NCBI RefSeq assembly: GCF_002776695.1 | Contig: NZ_LFJC01000003.1 | Location: forward strand, 7,802,467 to 7,866,466 | Length of the DNA stretch: 64,000 nucleotides | Source: Bradyrhizobium nitroreducens | Lineage (GTDB): Bacteria; Pseudomonadota; Alphaproteobacteria; Rhizobiales; Xanthobacteraceae | Reading direction: 5' to 3' | Shown here: positions 1-9,340 of the stretch, piece after piece | Layout: the number at the start of each line of letters is the position of its first letter | Position numbering within the stretch: position 1 is the stretch's first letter | The notes under the pieces: model-generated | The model's database searches: none | What the model was told of the DNA's origin: nothing | The model's input: the letters and a program-made list of their open reading frames with translations, nothing else | Translations under genes and position numbers: made by a program

Positions 1-2516
1 AAATTCGGCCCGAGCGCGATCTTCGTGATCGTGTCGTTCCTGACGCCGATGCGCCATTCCGCCGAGCCGTTGGCGAACTGGGCGATGTAGATGTCGCTGT
101 CGAGCGCGGTGACGCCGCGGAAGGAGACCGCACGCAGCGCGCCGAGACGCGCCAGGATCGCCTGGTCGAACGGCAATTGCTGACGCGTGATGTCGGCCAC
201 CTCCGGCGTCATGCGCTCATAGTCCGGCTGTCCCTTGCCGACGCCCTCGATATAGCGGCGCAGCATCTCCTCGCCATTGGCGATCGGAACGGCACGGCGC
301 GCGGCGCGGCCCGGACGCGCGCCGATATTCGAGGCCTCGACATTGTGGAAACGGGTCTGCCGGCCCGGCATCACGATCTCCAGACACCGTCCGGACTTGT
401 CGGCGATCATCCAGGGATTGTTCACGGTGGTCGTGGCGGCCCAGGTCATATTCGGCCTGACGATCTCAGTCTTGCGGTTGCCGTCCGCATCGAGATTGGA
501 GACCTGGATGTCGCTGCCCATCTCGTTGTAGAGCATGATCCTGATCGGCGAGGTACCGGCGCGGCCGCGAACGCTCGCCTCTTCCGCACAAGGCACGATG
601 CCGCCGAGCTCGTCATTGCCGTCGGCGCGGAAGAACACGTCGCCGGCCTTGCCGTCCGGCTCGATCAACAGGCGAAATTCCGCGCTGCCGTTCTCGAACT
701 TCACACCATAGATGTCGTAGCCGCCAGGGCCGACGCCGCGGAAGAAGATCGATTCCACCGCGCCGAGCGCCACGAAGGTCGTGTGCATTTCGTCGAGATA
801 GCGATGGACCTTGGCCGCGAGCGGCGCGCTCATGCGATCGTAGTCCGGCGTGCCGCGGCGCAAACCCTCGATGCCGAGCAGGATCATTTCCTTGCTGCCG
901 GCCGCCGGCACCTGCTCCCTGAATCTGTCCGACACCTTGGCGAGGCGGCGCGCGAAGTCCGCCTCGATCGTCTGCGCCACTGCCGCATCGACGCGGGTCG
1001 CGAGGCGGGCACCGAAGACCGCGCTGTGCAGCAGCACGCGCGAGACCTTCGCCTCCTCGTCGCGCAGGAAGACCACCAGATGATCGCCGCGGAACGAGAA
1101 GGCGTCAGCGCCCTCGGCGAGCACCTGCGTTGCGCCCTGCCCGGTCTCCTGCAACGAGAGACGGTCGCCGTCGCGGCGTACGGTGAGCACGCGGTTCGGC
1201 GCCAGCCTGTACCAGCCGACATACTGATCGAGCGGCGCGGACTCCGCTGCCGCGGCCGGCATCTCGGCGACACGAACCGCGCGCACATCGCGGCCGTTCA
1301 TGCGCAGCGTCAGCCCGGAGGAGCGGCGTTCCGCATCGAGCGCGAAGGTGATCTCGCCGGAGGGGGCCGGGTAGGACGCCGTGCCGTCCTTTGCGACCGT
1401 CAGCGGCAACCGACGCTGGCCGGTGAGCTGGCCGTAGAGGTCGTCGCCCTCGCGGAAGATGGCGAACACCGAGCTCGGACCCATGGCGTAGAAATTGACG
1501 AACGGGCGGTAATGCTGGGCCGGCACTTCGCCAGTATCCACGGCGACAGGTGCCATCTCCGGCGTGCGATAGGCGATCATGCCGGCGGACACGATCACGG
1601 CCGGTGCGATCGTGGCCACGATCCAGAACCGCTTGCGCCAGCTGACCGCGACGGGCATGGCGGCCGCCGCGACGATGCGCTCGACGCGGGCACGCACGGT
1701 CGAGGCCCGCGCCATCGCGAGCTCGACCGGCCTTGGCTTCACCGTGCTGGCGAAATCGAGCAGGATTTCCGCGTAAGACAGCCGGTCGTCGATCACCTCG
1801 ACCGCCTCGGCGTCGCTGATGATCTCGGCGAGCTCGGCGAGGCGGGCGAGCTGCCACCATGAAAACGGGCTGAACCAGAACACCGCGCGGTTGAGCGATG
1901 CCAGCAGGAGGACGTAGAAATCGCGATTGGCGACATGCGCGCCCTCATGCGCGAGCACCGCAAGGCGCTTCTTGGCATCCCAAGCGGAGAACTGCGGCGG
2001 CACCAGAATGGTCGAGCCGAAGGTGACGGGACCGCCGATGTCGCGGCTGACGCGCACGTCGGTGCCGGTCATCGCAACGCCGGCGACCGGCGTTGCCGCC
2101 CGCGCCAGCCGCCAGGTCAGGCACAGACCGATCGCGAGCCGCAGCAGCAGCAGGCCGGCGACGCCGGCATAGACGATGGTCGCGACCGGCCACCAATTGA
2201 TCGACAGCCCGCGCCTCGCAACCTGCGGCGCGGCATCGATGCCGGGCGCGACCGGCAGCGCCGGCTGCGGCATCTCCAGCATCGAGAGCTCGGCCGGCAG
2301 GACATCATCCGGCACGGCGACCGGCAAAGGCAGACGGCTGATCGTGAGCGTCGGCCAATGCATCACGAACGGCATCGCCAGCGACGCCAGCAGCACGACG
2401 ACCCAGGCCGTCATGTGAACGTGCGGATTGCGCACGCGAAACAGGTTGAGACCGAACCAGACGACGCCTCCCAGCACAAGGGAGCGCAGTGCCGCCTCCG
2501 CCAGAGTTGCGATCAT
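1..2516 (-). CDS. BlaR1-like M56 family membrane metallopeptidase with VHL-beta-like C-terminal domain (3' end outside window)
   Basis: Probable sensor protease that inactivates the BlaI-type repressor encoded just upstream. The start ATG at 2516 overlaps the repressor stop (ATGA). The N-terminus has membrane segments near residues 10-30, 36-55 and 113-135, then the zinc motif HEGAH (about residues 190-194) in the M56 context, and another membrane segment near 291-316. The exported part is unusually long: DUF3471-like beta regions (about 330-470), a repeat of roughly 75 residues (about 543-625; GxPDYDRM ... FRGV ... FENGSAEFRL), a domain resembling the von Hippel-Lindau beta domain (about 650-716; YNEMG ... 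DGNRK ... PWMIADKSGRCLEI), and a second copy of the repeat (about 745-830; GQPDYERM ... FRGV ... FANGSAEWRI). The reading frame is open to base 1, so the C-terminus is missing. M56 and BlaI pairing is well known; the ligand is unknown. Confidence 0.85.
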   Translation of the reverse strand, partial: MIATLAEAALRSLVLGGVVWFGLNLFRVRNPHVHMTAWVVVLLASLAMPFVMHWPTLTISRLPLPVAVPDDVLPAELSMLEMPQPALPVAPGIDAAPQVARRGLSINWWPVATIVYAGVAGLLLLRLAIGLCLTWRLARAATPVAGVAMTGTDVRVSRDIGGPVTFGSTILVPPQFSAWDAKKRLAVLAHEGAHVANRDFYVLLLASLNRAVFWFSPFSWWQLARLAELAEIISDAEAVEVIDDRLSYAEILLDFASTVKPRPVELAMARASTVRARVERIVAAAAMPVAVSWRKRFWIVATIAPAVIVSAGMIAYRTPEMAPVAVDTGEVPAQHYRPFVNFYAMGPSSVFAIFREGDDLYGQLTGQRRLPLTVAKDGTASYPAPSGEITFALDAERRSSGLTLRMNGRDVRAVRVAEMPAAAAESAPLDQYVGWYRLAPNRVLTVRRDGDRLSLQETGQGATQVLAEGADAFSFRGDHLVVFLRDEEAKVSRVLLHSAVFGARLATRVDAAVAQTIEADFARRLAKVSDRFREQVPAAGSKEMILLGIEGLRRGTPDYDRMSAPLAAKVHRYLDEMHTTFVALGAVESIFFRGVGPGGYDIYGVKFENGSAEFRLLIEPDGKAGDVFFRADGNDELGGIVPCAEEASVRGRAGTSPIRIMLYNEMGSDIQVSNLDADGNRKTEIVRPNMTWAATTTVNNPWMIADKSGRCLEIVMPGRQTRFHNVEASNIGARPGRAARRAVPIANGEEMLRRYIEGVGKGQPDYERMTPEVADITRQQLPFDQAILARLGALRAVSFRGVTALDSDIYIAQFANGSAEWRIGVRNDTITKIALGPN

Positions 2517-2905
2517 TCTTTCTTCACTCCCCTCGCTTTCTTCGCCTTGGCCACCTGGTCGGCCAGCGTCCGCAATTGCTGCTGGTCGAGCATCTTGTTG
2601 TCGACCATGCCGACCAGGACTTCCTCGATCGAGCCGTTGCAGAACCAGTCGACGATACGCTGCACCGCCTTGGCCGCCACCTTCGCCCGCTCTTCGGCGG
2701 CGCGATAGACATAGGTGCGACCGTCCACGGTGTGGTTCGCGTAGCCCTTTTCCTCCAGCCTCCGCAGCACGGTGCGGACCGTCGATTCCTTCAGCCGCCG
2801 CGACAGACGTTCACGCACGATCTCGGCCGTGACGGGACCATGGGCCCAAACCAATTGCATGACCTCACGCTCGAGGTCGCCCAGTTCGGGCAAACGATCG
2901 TCCAT
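2513..2905 (-). CDS. BlaI/MecI/CopY family transcriptional repressor
   Basis: A 130-residue winged-helix repressor, the usual size for BlaI/MecI proteins. It starts LGDLEREVMQLVW, has the family segment VRTVLRRLEEKGYANH with the basic recognition helix, and a C-terminal dimerisation helix region. In this family the repressor binds TACA/TGTA dyads upstream of its own operon and is cleaved when the partner M56 peptidase is activated. It is the first gene of a two-gene operon with the M56 gene (4-base overlap). The start MDDRLPEL was chosen because this is where family similarity begins; an in-frame upstream start would add 24 unlike residues and run over the candidate operator. Confidence 0.9.
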   Translation of the reverse strand: MDDRLPELGDLEREVMQLVWAHGPVTAEIVRERLSRRLKESTVRTVLRRLEEKGYANHTVDGRTYVYRAAEERAKVAAKAVQRIVDWFCNGSIEEVLVGMVDNKMLDQQQLRTLADQVAKAKKARGVKKE

Positions 2906-2935
2906 GGCATCTGACCTTGCGGCTTGAGTTCTTCT

Positions 2936-2953
2936 TGTAACGCTACAGACTGT
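2936..2953. promoter_or_regulatory. Candidate BlaI-type operator
   Basis: TGTAACGCTACA and, overlapping it, TACAGACTGT form short inverted repeats 31-48 bases upstream of the repressor start codon. BlaI/MecI operators are built on TACA...TGTA dyads, so an autoregulatory site here is plausible. The match is by eye only. Confidence 0.4.
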
Positions 2954-3072
2954 CGCATATAGGGCCGCGCGAGACAATGGCGATTCTACTTGGGATGGTG
3001 GCGGCGGCTTGAGCTAACGCGGATCCATCAGACACACTCTACGAGTCGGATGGACTCTTGATCTGACTGGCG

Positions 3073-3222
3073 GGGTGTCCTGCCCCTCACCCGGATTGCG
3101 CCGGACGATGCTACGCATCGCCGGGGGCAATCCGACCTCTCCCCGCAAAGAGCGGGGAGAGGTTAGGAAGGCACGCTCTCTCACTCCCTCGCCCCGTTCT
3201 TACGGGGAGAGGGTGGGGTGAG
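3073..3222. repeat. REP-like palindromic intergenic element
   Basis: The 355-base gap between blaI and the malic enzyme gene holds no convincing gene. It contains nested inverted repeats, including an 11-bp stem CCTCTCCCCGC / GCGGGGAGAGG (3136-3162, 5-base loop), a GATTGC...GCAATC pair outside it, and a second CCCC..GGGG-rich copy at about 3188-3222 (TACGGGGAGAGGGTGGGGTGAG). Similar elements occur in other gaps of this window, so this is probably a dispersed repeat that may also act as terminator. Confidence 0.7.
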
Positions 3223-3260
3223 GAGCTCTGTCCACGGCTTCGGCTCGAAGGGGTGAAGCC

Positions 3261-4913
3261 TCAGTAGTGCGGCTCGTACATCTGGGACTGAACCAGTGCC
3301 TTGACGTCGTTGGGTGCGGGTCCATCCGCGAGTCCGCGCTGAAAGGCGACGTCCGCGACGGCCGCGGCGATGCGGACCGAGACCTCGCGGATGCGCGGCA
3401 GGGACGGATAGAGACTGCCTTGCGCGAGGTCGTCCTTGCCGACGCAATCGGCGAGCGTATGGGCCGCCGCCATGAACATCTCGTCCGTCACCAGCTTCGA
3501 GCCGCTGGCGATGACGCCGAGGCCGACGCCGGGGAAGATGTAGGAGTTGTTGCCCTGGCGCGGCACGAAGCTGCGGCCGTTCAGCGTCACCGGATCATAG
3601 GGGCTGCCGCAGGCGAACAGCGCGCGGCCCTCGGTGTAGCGATAGGCGTCCTCGGCCGAGCATTCCGCCTTCGAGGTCGGGTTGGAGAGCGCGAACACGA
3701 TCGGCTGCTCGTTGAGCTCGGCCATCGTCTTGAGCACCTCGGGCGTGAAGGCGCCGCCGACCGCGGCAACGCCGATGATCGCCGTCGGCTTCAGCGTCCT
3801 GATCGCGGTGAGGAAGTCGGCGATCGGCGCCTGGTCGGCATGGGCGTAGCGGAGCTTGTGGCCGTGGAGACCTTGGCGGCCGCCGACGACGAGGCCCCGG
3901 GAATCCACCAGCCAGTTGCGCCGGAGCGCGTCCGCCTCGCTTACGCCCTCCGCCATCATCGCGGACACCACGAGATCGGCGATGCCTGTGGCCGCCTCGC
4001 CTGCCCCCAGGAACAGGATCTTCTGATCCTTCAGCTTGCCGCCGTTGACACGGAGCGCCGAGAACAGGCCGGCAAGCGCCACCGCCGCGGTGCCCTGAAT
4101 GTCGTCGTTGAAGACGCAGGCCTCGTCGCGATATTTATGCAGCAGCTTGAACGCGGAATGATTGGCGAAATCCTCGAACTGGATCAGCACGCCGGGAAAG
4201 GTCTTTCGCGCGGCTTGCATGAATTCGTCGACGAAGCTGTCATAGGCTTCGCCCGTCAGCCGCCGCTCGCGCAGGCCGAGATAATAGGGATCGTTCAGGA
4301 GCTCGTCGTTGTTGGTGCCGACGTCGAGGACAACAGGCAGGCACGCTTCCGGATGCACGCCGGCGCAGGCCGAATAGAGCGACAGCTTGCCGACGGGAAT
4401 ACCCATGCCGTTGGCGCCGAGATCGCCAAGTCCCAGAATGCGCTCGCCGTCGGTGACGACGATCAGCTTGGCCTGATAGGGCCAGTTCTTCAAGAGTTCG
4501 GCGATCTGGCCGCGGTCGCGCGAGGAGATGAACATGCCGCGCGGCCGCTGGAAGATCAGGCCGTATTTCTGGCAGGCGAGCCCGACCGTCGGCGTGTAGA
4601 TGATCGGCTGGATCTCGTCGATATTGTCGACGACGACGCGGAAGAACAGCGCCTCGTTGCGATCATGCAGCGCGTTCAGCGCGACATATTTCTCAAGGTC
4701 CGTGGGCAACGTGCGCAGATTGGTGAGGACGCGCTGAGCCTGCGTCTCCATCGTCAGCACGCAAGGCGGCAGGAGGCCGCGCAGCCCGAGTGCGGCGCGC
4801 TCGGATTCCGTGAAGGCGGTGCCCTTGTTGAGCAGGGGATCGCGCAGCAGCGCCATGCCTTGCGGCGGATTGGACGAGGTCGATTGGGCAACGACCCGGG
4901 CAGGTCTATTCAC
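3261..4913 (-). CDS. maeA: NAD(P)-dependent malic enzyme
   Basis: Oxidative decarboxylation of malate to pyruvate in the cytosol, linking C4-dicarboxylates to acetyl-CoA supply. The 550-residue product has the long-type malic enzyme pattern: PTVGLACQKYG, SSRDRGQIAELL, GLGDLGANGMGIPVGKL, the metal/malate region QFEDFANHSAF ... CVFNDDIQGTAAV, and the dinucleotide-binding FLGAGEAATGIA around residues 310-320. A GTG start at 4913 was chosen because GGGGGA lies 5-10 bases upstream; an in-frame reading extends much farther upstream but is unlike the family. Cofactor preference (NAD or NADP) cannot be read with confidence. Confidence 0.93.
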   Translation of the reverse strand: MNRPARVVAQSTSSNPPQGMALLRDPLLNKGTAFTESERAALGLRGLLPPCVLTMETQAQRVLTNLRTLPTDLEKYVALNALHDRNEALFFRVVVDNIDEIQPIIYTPTVGLACQKYGLIFQRPRGMFISSRDRGQIAELLKNWPYQAKLIVVTDGERILGLGDLGANGMGIPVGKLSLYSACAGVHPEACLPVVLDVGTNNDELLNDPYYLGLRERRLTGEAYDSFVDEFMQAARKTFPGVLIQFEDFANHSAFKLLHKYRDEACVFNDDIQGTAAVALAGLFSALRVNGGKLKDQKILFLGAGEAATGIADLVVSAMMAEGVSEADALRRNWLVDSRGLVVGGRQGLHGHKLRYAHADQAPIADFLTAIRTLKPTAIIGVAAVGGAFTPEVLKTMAELNEQPIVFALSNPTSKAECSAEDAYRYTEGRALFACGSPYDPVTLNGRSFVPRQGNNSYIFPGVGLGVIASGSKLVTDEMFMAAAHTLADCVGKDDLAQGSLYPSLPRIREVSVRIAAAVADVAFQRGLADGPAPNDVKALVQSQMYEPHY

Positions 4914-5077
4914 GAATTCCCCCAAAGAAGCTTCACATTGAACCGCGCGTATTGTCGGCCAGTGCTCCATCGAGATCAAGGACGTAGACACTGAGGCGCC
5001 GATTGTGATCTCGCACCGCAGCGAGACTTGCGCGAACGCCTGGCAGTCGCGCGAGCCGCAAAGGTTAACGCGGCGAA

Positions 5078-6070
5078 CTACTCCGGCTTGATGTTGGCTG
5101 CCTTCACGATCGGCCACCATTTGTCGGTCTCGGCCTTCTGGAAAGCGGCGAGCGCTGCGGGTGTCTGCTGGTCGGGCAGCGGTATCTCTTGCCCCAGTTC
5201 GGCAAAGCGCTGCTTGACTGCGGCATCGGCTAGCACGGCGACGATCGCCGCGTTGATCCTGCCGACGATCTCCTTCGGAGTGTTCTTCGGTGCCCAGATG
5301 CCGTGCCAATAGGAAATATAAAGTCCCGGCAAACCTGCTTCGTCGACGGTCGGAACGTCGGGCGCAGACGCGAGCCGCGTCGGCGAGGTCACGGCGAAGG
5401 CCTTGATCGCACCGCTCTTGACGTGCGGCAGCGAGTTCGAAGCCTGGTCGAACATGATGTCGATCTGCCCGGCGACGAGATCGATCATCGCGGGCCCTGC
5501 ACCGCGATAAGGCACGAACTGGAAATCGGTGCCGGTCTTGTCCTTGAAGAAGACGCCCGCCACATGCGCGCCCGTGCCGGCGCCGGCCGTCCCGGCGGTG
5601 GCCTTGCCGGGATTGGCCTTCAGCCAGGCGATCATCTCCTTCAGATTGCCCGCCTCGAGCGACTTCCTGCCGACGATGAGCTGCGTTCCCATCGCGATCA
5701 TCGCGACGGGCTCGAAATCGGTGACCACGTCATAAGGCAGCTTGAAGATCGCGCCGTTCAGCACATGGGTGCCCCAATGGCCGATCGTGATCGTGGTACC
5801 GTCGGGTGCCGCACGTGCGACGCGGGCACCGGCAATGCTGCCGGAAGCCCCGGCCACGTTCTCGACCACGACCGTGGTGTGCAGCTCGGCGGCGATCCGC
5901 TCCGACAGGATCCGTGCCAAGGTGTCGGTCGGGCCGCCGGCCGCGAACGGTACGATGAGGGTGACGGGGCGCGATGACTGGGCGCTCGCCGGTGCACACC
6001 ACATCGCGCAACCGATCAACGCGCCAACGACGACCACATGATCGCGCAACACAGCCCGCAGCCCCCGCAT
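5078..6070 (-). CDS. Bug/TctC-type periplasmic substrate-binding protein (tripartite tricarboxylate transporter family)
   Basis: A 330-residue exported solute-binding protein. It opens with a signal peptide ending near APASAQ, then the family hallmark VTLIVPFAAGGPTDTLAR, VVVENVAGASGSIAG and the FVPYRGAGPAMIDLVAGQ segment. Bug proteins usually bind carboxylates or other small acids and work with TctA/TctB membrane proteins; none are adjacent, so it is an orphan receptor (a full tctABC set lies 39 kb away in the window). A good ribosome site (GGGAGAGG) precedes the ATG. It lies between the MscS-type gene and the malic enzyme gene on the same strand. Ligand unknown. Confidence 0.9.
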   Translation of the reverse strand: MRGLRAVLRDHVVVVGALIGCAMWCAPASAQSSRPVTLIVPFAAGGPTDTLARILSERIAAELHTTVVVENVAGASGSIAGARVARAAPDGTTITIGHWGTHVLNGAIFKLPYDVVTDFEPVAMIAMGTQLIVGRKSLEAGNLKEMIAWLKANPGKATAGTAGAGTGAHVAGVFFKDKTGTDFQFVPYRGAGPAMIDLVAGQIDIMFDQASNSLPHVKSGAIKAFAVTSPTRLASAPDVPTVDEAGLPGLYISYWHGIWAPKNTPKEIVGRINAAIVAVLADAAVKQRFAELGQEIPLPDQQTPAALAAFQKAETDKWWPIVKAANIKPE

Positions 6071-6172
6071 CAGCCTCTCCCACCCTTTTTGCCGCCCGCA
6101 TGTCGTCAGCGGGCTGGAGGGTGAGTGAACGCTGCCAGGCTGGCCGAGGCAAGCGGGAAGTTGATTGCGCTT

Positions 6173-8512
6173 CTATCCGGCCGCGCGCCGCGGCGTCAGG
6201 TTGGCGGCGCCATCGGCCGGCGGCGCGATATGCATCAGGATGGTCTGGGTGGCGGATGCGACATTGATGCCGTGCTGCTGGAAGCGCAGCTTCATGCGGC
6301 GGTTGAATTCGCGCTGGACCGGCCAGCGTCCGGCTTCGGTGCAGCGGATCTGGCCGACGATCGACACCATCGCGCCGTCGACCTTGTCGATGCCCCAGAG
6401 ATCGAGGTCGCCGCGGATCAGCGCGCGGAAATCCGGCTCGCGGCGCATCTCCTCGACGATGTCCTTGAGGATCTGGCCGGCGCGGTCGGTGTCTTCCTTG
6501 TAGGCCACGTTGACGCTGACTGAGGCGTTGCCGGCGCCGCGGCTGGCATTGGTGATGGTCGTGACCGCGCTGAACGGTACGATGTGCACGGCGCCGTCGC
6601 CGGCGCGCAGGCGGATGGTGCGGATCGAAACGTTCTCGACCACCCCGGACAGTCCCGAGACGCTGACATTGTCGCCGACCTGCACCGTATTCTCCAGCAG
6701 CAGGAACAGGCCGGTGATGAGATCTTGCACCAGCTTCTGCGAGCCGAAGCCGATGGCGATGCCGACAATGCCGGCGCCCGCGAGCAGCGGCGCAACGTTG
6801 ACGCCGATCTCGCTGAGCGCGGTGAGGCCGACGATCGTGGCGATCAGGCAGAGCAGCGCGGTGCGCAGCATCGGCTGGAAGGTGCGCAGGCGCGCGGCGC
6901 GGGCGTAGTGCCCGTCGCGCGACAGCGTGTTGATCTGGCGGTCCAGCAGCGCATTGCTGGCCTCCCAGATTGCCGCTGCGATGAACACGGCGAGGCCGAT
7001 GGTCACCACGGCCGAGATCAGCCGGCTGCCGATCTGGCCGCCATAGAACCAGACGATGGCATCCACGCCCCAGACCTCGAGCACGGCCACGAAGCCGATG
7101 AAGGCGATCACGCCGGAGACGGTCTTGCGCAATAGCGGCAGATAGCGGTTGGCACGGATCTCCAGGCCCGGAAAGCGTTGGAGGATCTCCGGCTTGATCC
7201 GGAAGCCGCGGTCGATCAGGCCCAGCGTCACCATGATGGCGACGCGCGTGATCAGCGCGACGGCGATGGTGCCGACGAAATATTGCAGCAGCAGCGAATA
7301 GCCGTTGCGGATGTTGAGCGCCCACACCGCCCACAGCGCAAGATCGAGCGCGATGGCGAGATAATGCCAGCCGCCGGCGATGCGATCGCGCAGACGCGCC
7401 GCGATGCCCTGCCGCTCGGCCGGCGCGCGGATGGCCTCAGCCACCTGCCGGCGGCATTGCAGGATGATGACGACGACGAAGAGGTGCACGACCAGCATCA
7501 CCATGCGCAGCAACGCGGCATAGCCGGCGCGGTGCAGGCCGAGCAGCAGCGCCACATTGGCGAAGGCGATGCCGGTGACGCCGACGCCGACGATGCGGCG
7601 CGCCCAGATCTCGACATAGGCCGCGGTCTCGGCGCGGACCGGAAACAGACCGAACGGCCCCGCCAGCGCCCGAACCACGCAAATGAGCCCGCGCGAGAAC
7701 GCATAGGCGTTGACGACCGCAAGGATGACGAGTCGAACGGTGGTGGGCTGGCCGATCTCCGTGCCCAGCAGCGCCGTCGCGACGCCCACGAAGAGAAGTA
7801 CGGGAAGCAATTCGAGGACGAGACGGCCGAGCACGTAGGGCAGCCGCAGCATGACCTGCCAGACGCGCGCGAGGCTGTGGCGGCGCTTGCTCAGCTCGGG
7901 TGCGGGGGTGACGTCGGCAACCGACGACGGCGGATCGGCAATCGGCAACACCTGCGCCGGCAGATGCGCGGTTTGCGGCACGCGTCCCTCCAGGAACGCA
8001 ACCGGGCGACGGATCAGGCGGAACAGCACCCACTCGGCCGCGAGCGCGCAACCGACCACCAATGCGAGCTTCCAGGCGATCTCGATCAGAAGGTTATAGG
8101 CTGCAGGATCGTTCGCAGTCCGCACGATCCAGTAATAGAACGCCGGGAAATGCGTGATCGTCCGCGCCACGCTTGCGATCTGGCTCGATATGTCGCCGAT
8201 CTCCTCGGACACCGTGAGCAGGAGCTGCGCACCGAGACCGTCGGCGGAGAGCGGGATTGGCGACTTCTGCTCGGGCGCGGGCGGCGCTGGCTGCTGCGGC
8301 CCGGACGCATTGGCGATCGCGCGCAGCGTGTCGATCATCTGCACGCGCTTCTTGTCGTCCTGGAGCGTGTCCAGCGCGCGCCTGGCTTCATCAGCCGACA
8401 ACACAGCCGCATTGTTCGTCGTCGGCCGGGGCGGCTCGGCGCGGACGCCGGAGAGAGACGAGATTGCGAGGAAGAGAGCGGCAATGAAAGCCGAGGCAAG
8501 CTTATGCGACAC
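6173..8512 (-). CDS. Mechanosensitive ion channel family protein (MscS type, large)
   Basis: A membrane channel of about 779 residues, much longer than classical MscS (286 in E. coli). It has a cleavable signal sequence (about residues 1-25, ending SGVRAEPP), a periplasmic segment, many membrane helices between about 125 and 560, and the diagnostic pore-lining/beta-domain block LLAGAGIVGIAIGFGSQKLV, LENTVQVGDNVSV near residues 575-620, followed by the MscS cytoplasmic domain. The GTG at 8512 is preferred over an ATG 60 bases upstream: AGGGA sits at good spacing and the signal peptide then begins at once. The role is inferred to be osmotic down-shock protection. Confidence 0.9.
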   Translation of the reverse strand: MSHKLASAFIAALFLAISSLSGVRAEPPRPTTNNAAVLSADEARRALDTLQDDKKRVQMIDTLRAIANASGPQQPAPPAPEQKSPIPLSADGLGAQLLLTVSEEIGDISSQIASVARTITHFPAFYYWIVRTANDPAAYNLLIEIAWKLALVVGCALAAEWVLFRLIRRPVAFLEGRVPQTAHLPAQVLPIADPPSSVADVTPAPELSKRRHSLARVWQVMLRLPYVLGRLVLELLPVLLFVGVATALLGTEIGQPTTVRLVILAVVNAYAFSRGLICVVRALAGPFGLFPVRAETAAYVEIWARRIVGVGVTGIAFANVALLLGLHRAGYAALLRMVMLVVHLFVVVIILQCRRQVAEAIRAPAERQGIAARLRDRIAGGWHYLAIALDLALWAVWALNIRNGYSLLLQYFVGTIAVALITRVAIMVTLGLIDRGFRIKPEILQRFPGLEIRANRYLPLLRKTVSGVIAFIGFVAVLEVWGVDAIVWFYGGQIGSRLISAVVTIGLAVFIAAAIWEASNALLDRQINTLSRDGHYARAARLRTFQPMLRTALLCLIATIVGLTALSEIGVNVAPLLAGAGIVGIAIGFGSQKLVQDLITGLFLLLENTVQVGDNVSVSGLSGVVENVSIRTIRLRAGDGAVHIVPFSAVTTITNASRGAGNASVSVNVAYKEDTDRAGQILKDIVEEMRREPDFRALIRGDLDLWGIDKVDGAMVSIVGQIRCTEAGRWPVQREFNRRMKLRFQQHGINVASATQTILMHIAPPADGAANLTPRRAAG

Positions 8513-8714
8513 GAGGATTCCCTGAAACAAAATTGCATACGCCGGCGGCGTCGAGACACCGCCGAAGCGCATGCGTCATGTCGGATGGCCGCTATTCGCC
8601 CGGAGCCTGTGTCGGAAGTTGGCCTCCGAGACGACATTCTCTTGGCATTTGCCGCAATGCGAAGATTGGGGAACCCGCGAGATCGGAGCTCCGTTGCCTG
8701 CAATCTTGCTGCGG

Positions 8715-8849
8715 CCATCCTTCGACACGCCCGCTTTCGCGGGCTCCTCAGGATGAGGACGGAGTGCTCGGCAACAGTTTCCAGCAAGCACCGAGCCGAT
8801 AAGCCCCATCCTGAGAAGCGCACTCATGCGCGCGTCTCGAAGGACGGGG
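8715..8849. repeat. REP-like inverted repeat (CCATCCTTCGA ... TCGAAGGACGG type)
   Basis: CCATCCTTCGACACG at the left and CGTCTCGAAGGACGGGG at the right are inverted relatives, with inner copies CTCCTCAGGATGAGG and CCCCATCCTGAG. The same family recurs at 25245-25383, where CATCCTGAGG / CCTTCGAGG modules are arranged in the same way. Confidence 0.7.
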
Positions 8850-8890
8850 TATGCGCTCAGGCCGTCACCGCGAGCGACATGCGGTCACGT

Positions 8891-8922
8891 CCGTCGTTCC
8901 GGGCGTCGGCCCGGAACGACGG
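8891..8922. repeat. Perfect inverted repeat, 13-bp stem
   Basis: CCGTCGTTCCGGG and CCCGGAACGACGG are exact reverse complements around a 6-base loop. No poly-T run follows on either side, so a REP element is likelier than a simple terminator. Confidence 0.75.
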
Positions 8923-9340
8923 CGTGGAGGAAGGAGGAGGAGGAAACGGAGATGTTAAAATGCCATCGGCGCGGCGGCCTCATCACGGCCGTCCGACACG
9001 ATCGATGTGATGCAAAATACAGCGCCGGGAAGGTAGGGGCTTTGCCTCACTGATGGAGCCCACTAAACCTTGACCCGGCGTGCCGTTCGCGGTTTCTGCC
9101 GCTATGCGATAGTCCGAACGAGCTCCATCGCACTTAACGCGGCTGGATTTGCGGAGGTGGTGTCATAGACCTCCCCTTGCTCTCGAGGTGGACGTTGCGC
9201 GTCGCTTGTTTGCGACCGCGACTATGCTCCTCCTGTGACACAAAACTGTCAAGCGGGATCAATCGGGCGAGCGATCACAATTGGACGCGGCAGTTCCGCG
9301 GAGCGGCTGCGCGCCGCGCCATGTCGGCGCGCGCGGCGCC

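Larger units (their letters stand above)
8513..9340. other. Gene-free interval with repeats
   Basis: 828 bases between the channel gene start and the PPK2 gene end. No reading frame with family character is visible on either strand. It holds two REP-like elements (annotated separately) and, toward 9050-9300, unremarkable sequence with lower coding bias. Confidence 0.6.

Noticed and set aside
177..1862. 561-residue plus-strand frame
   Set aside because: Antisense to the M56 peptidase; composition (His/Arg-rich) is that of a shadow frame.
3181..3447. Small minus-strand frame at the end of the malic enzyme gene
   Set aside because: Different frame from the malic enzyme, passing into the REP-like element.
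4914..5309. N-terminal extension of the malic enzyme frame
   Set aside because: It runs across the end of the upstream Bug-type receptor gene and has no similarity to malic enzymes; the GTG with a good ribosome site at 4913 explains the gene.
5730..7334. 534-residue minus-strand frame spanning two genes
   Set aside because: Out-of-frame shadow of the MscS-type channel and Bug-type receptor genes on the same strand.
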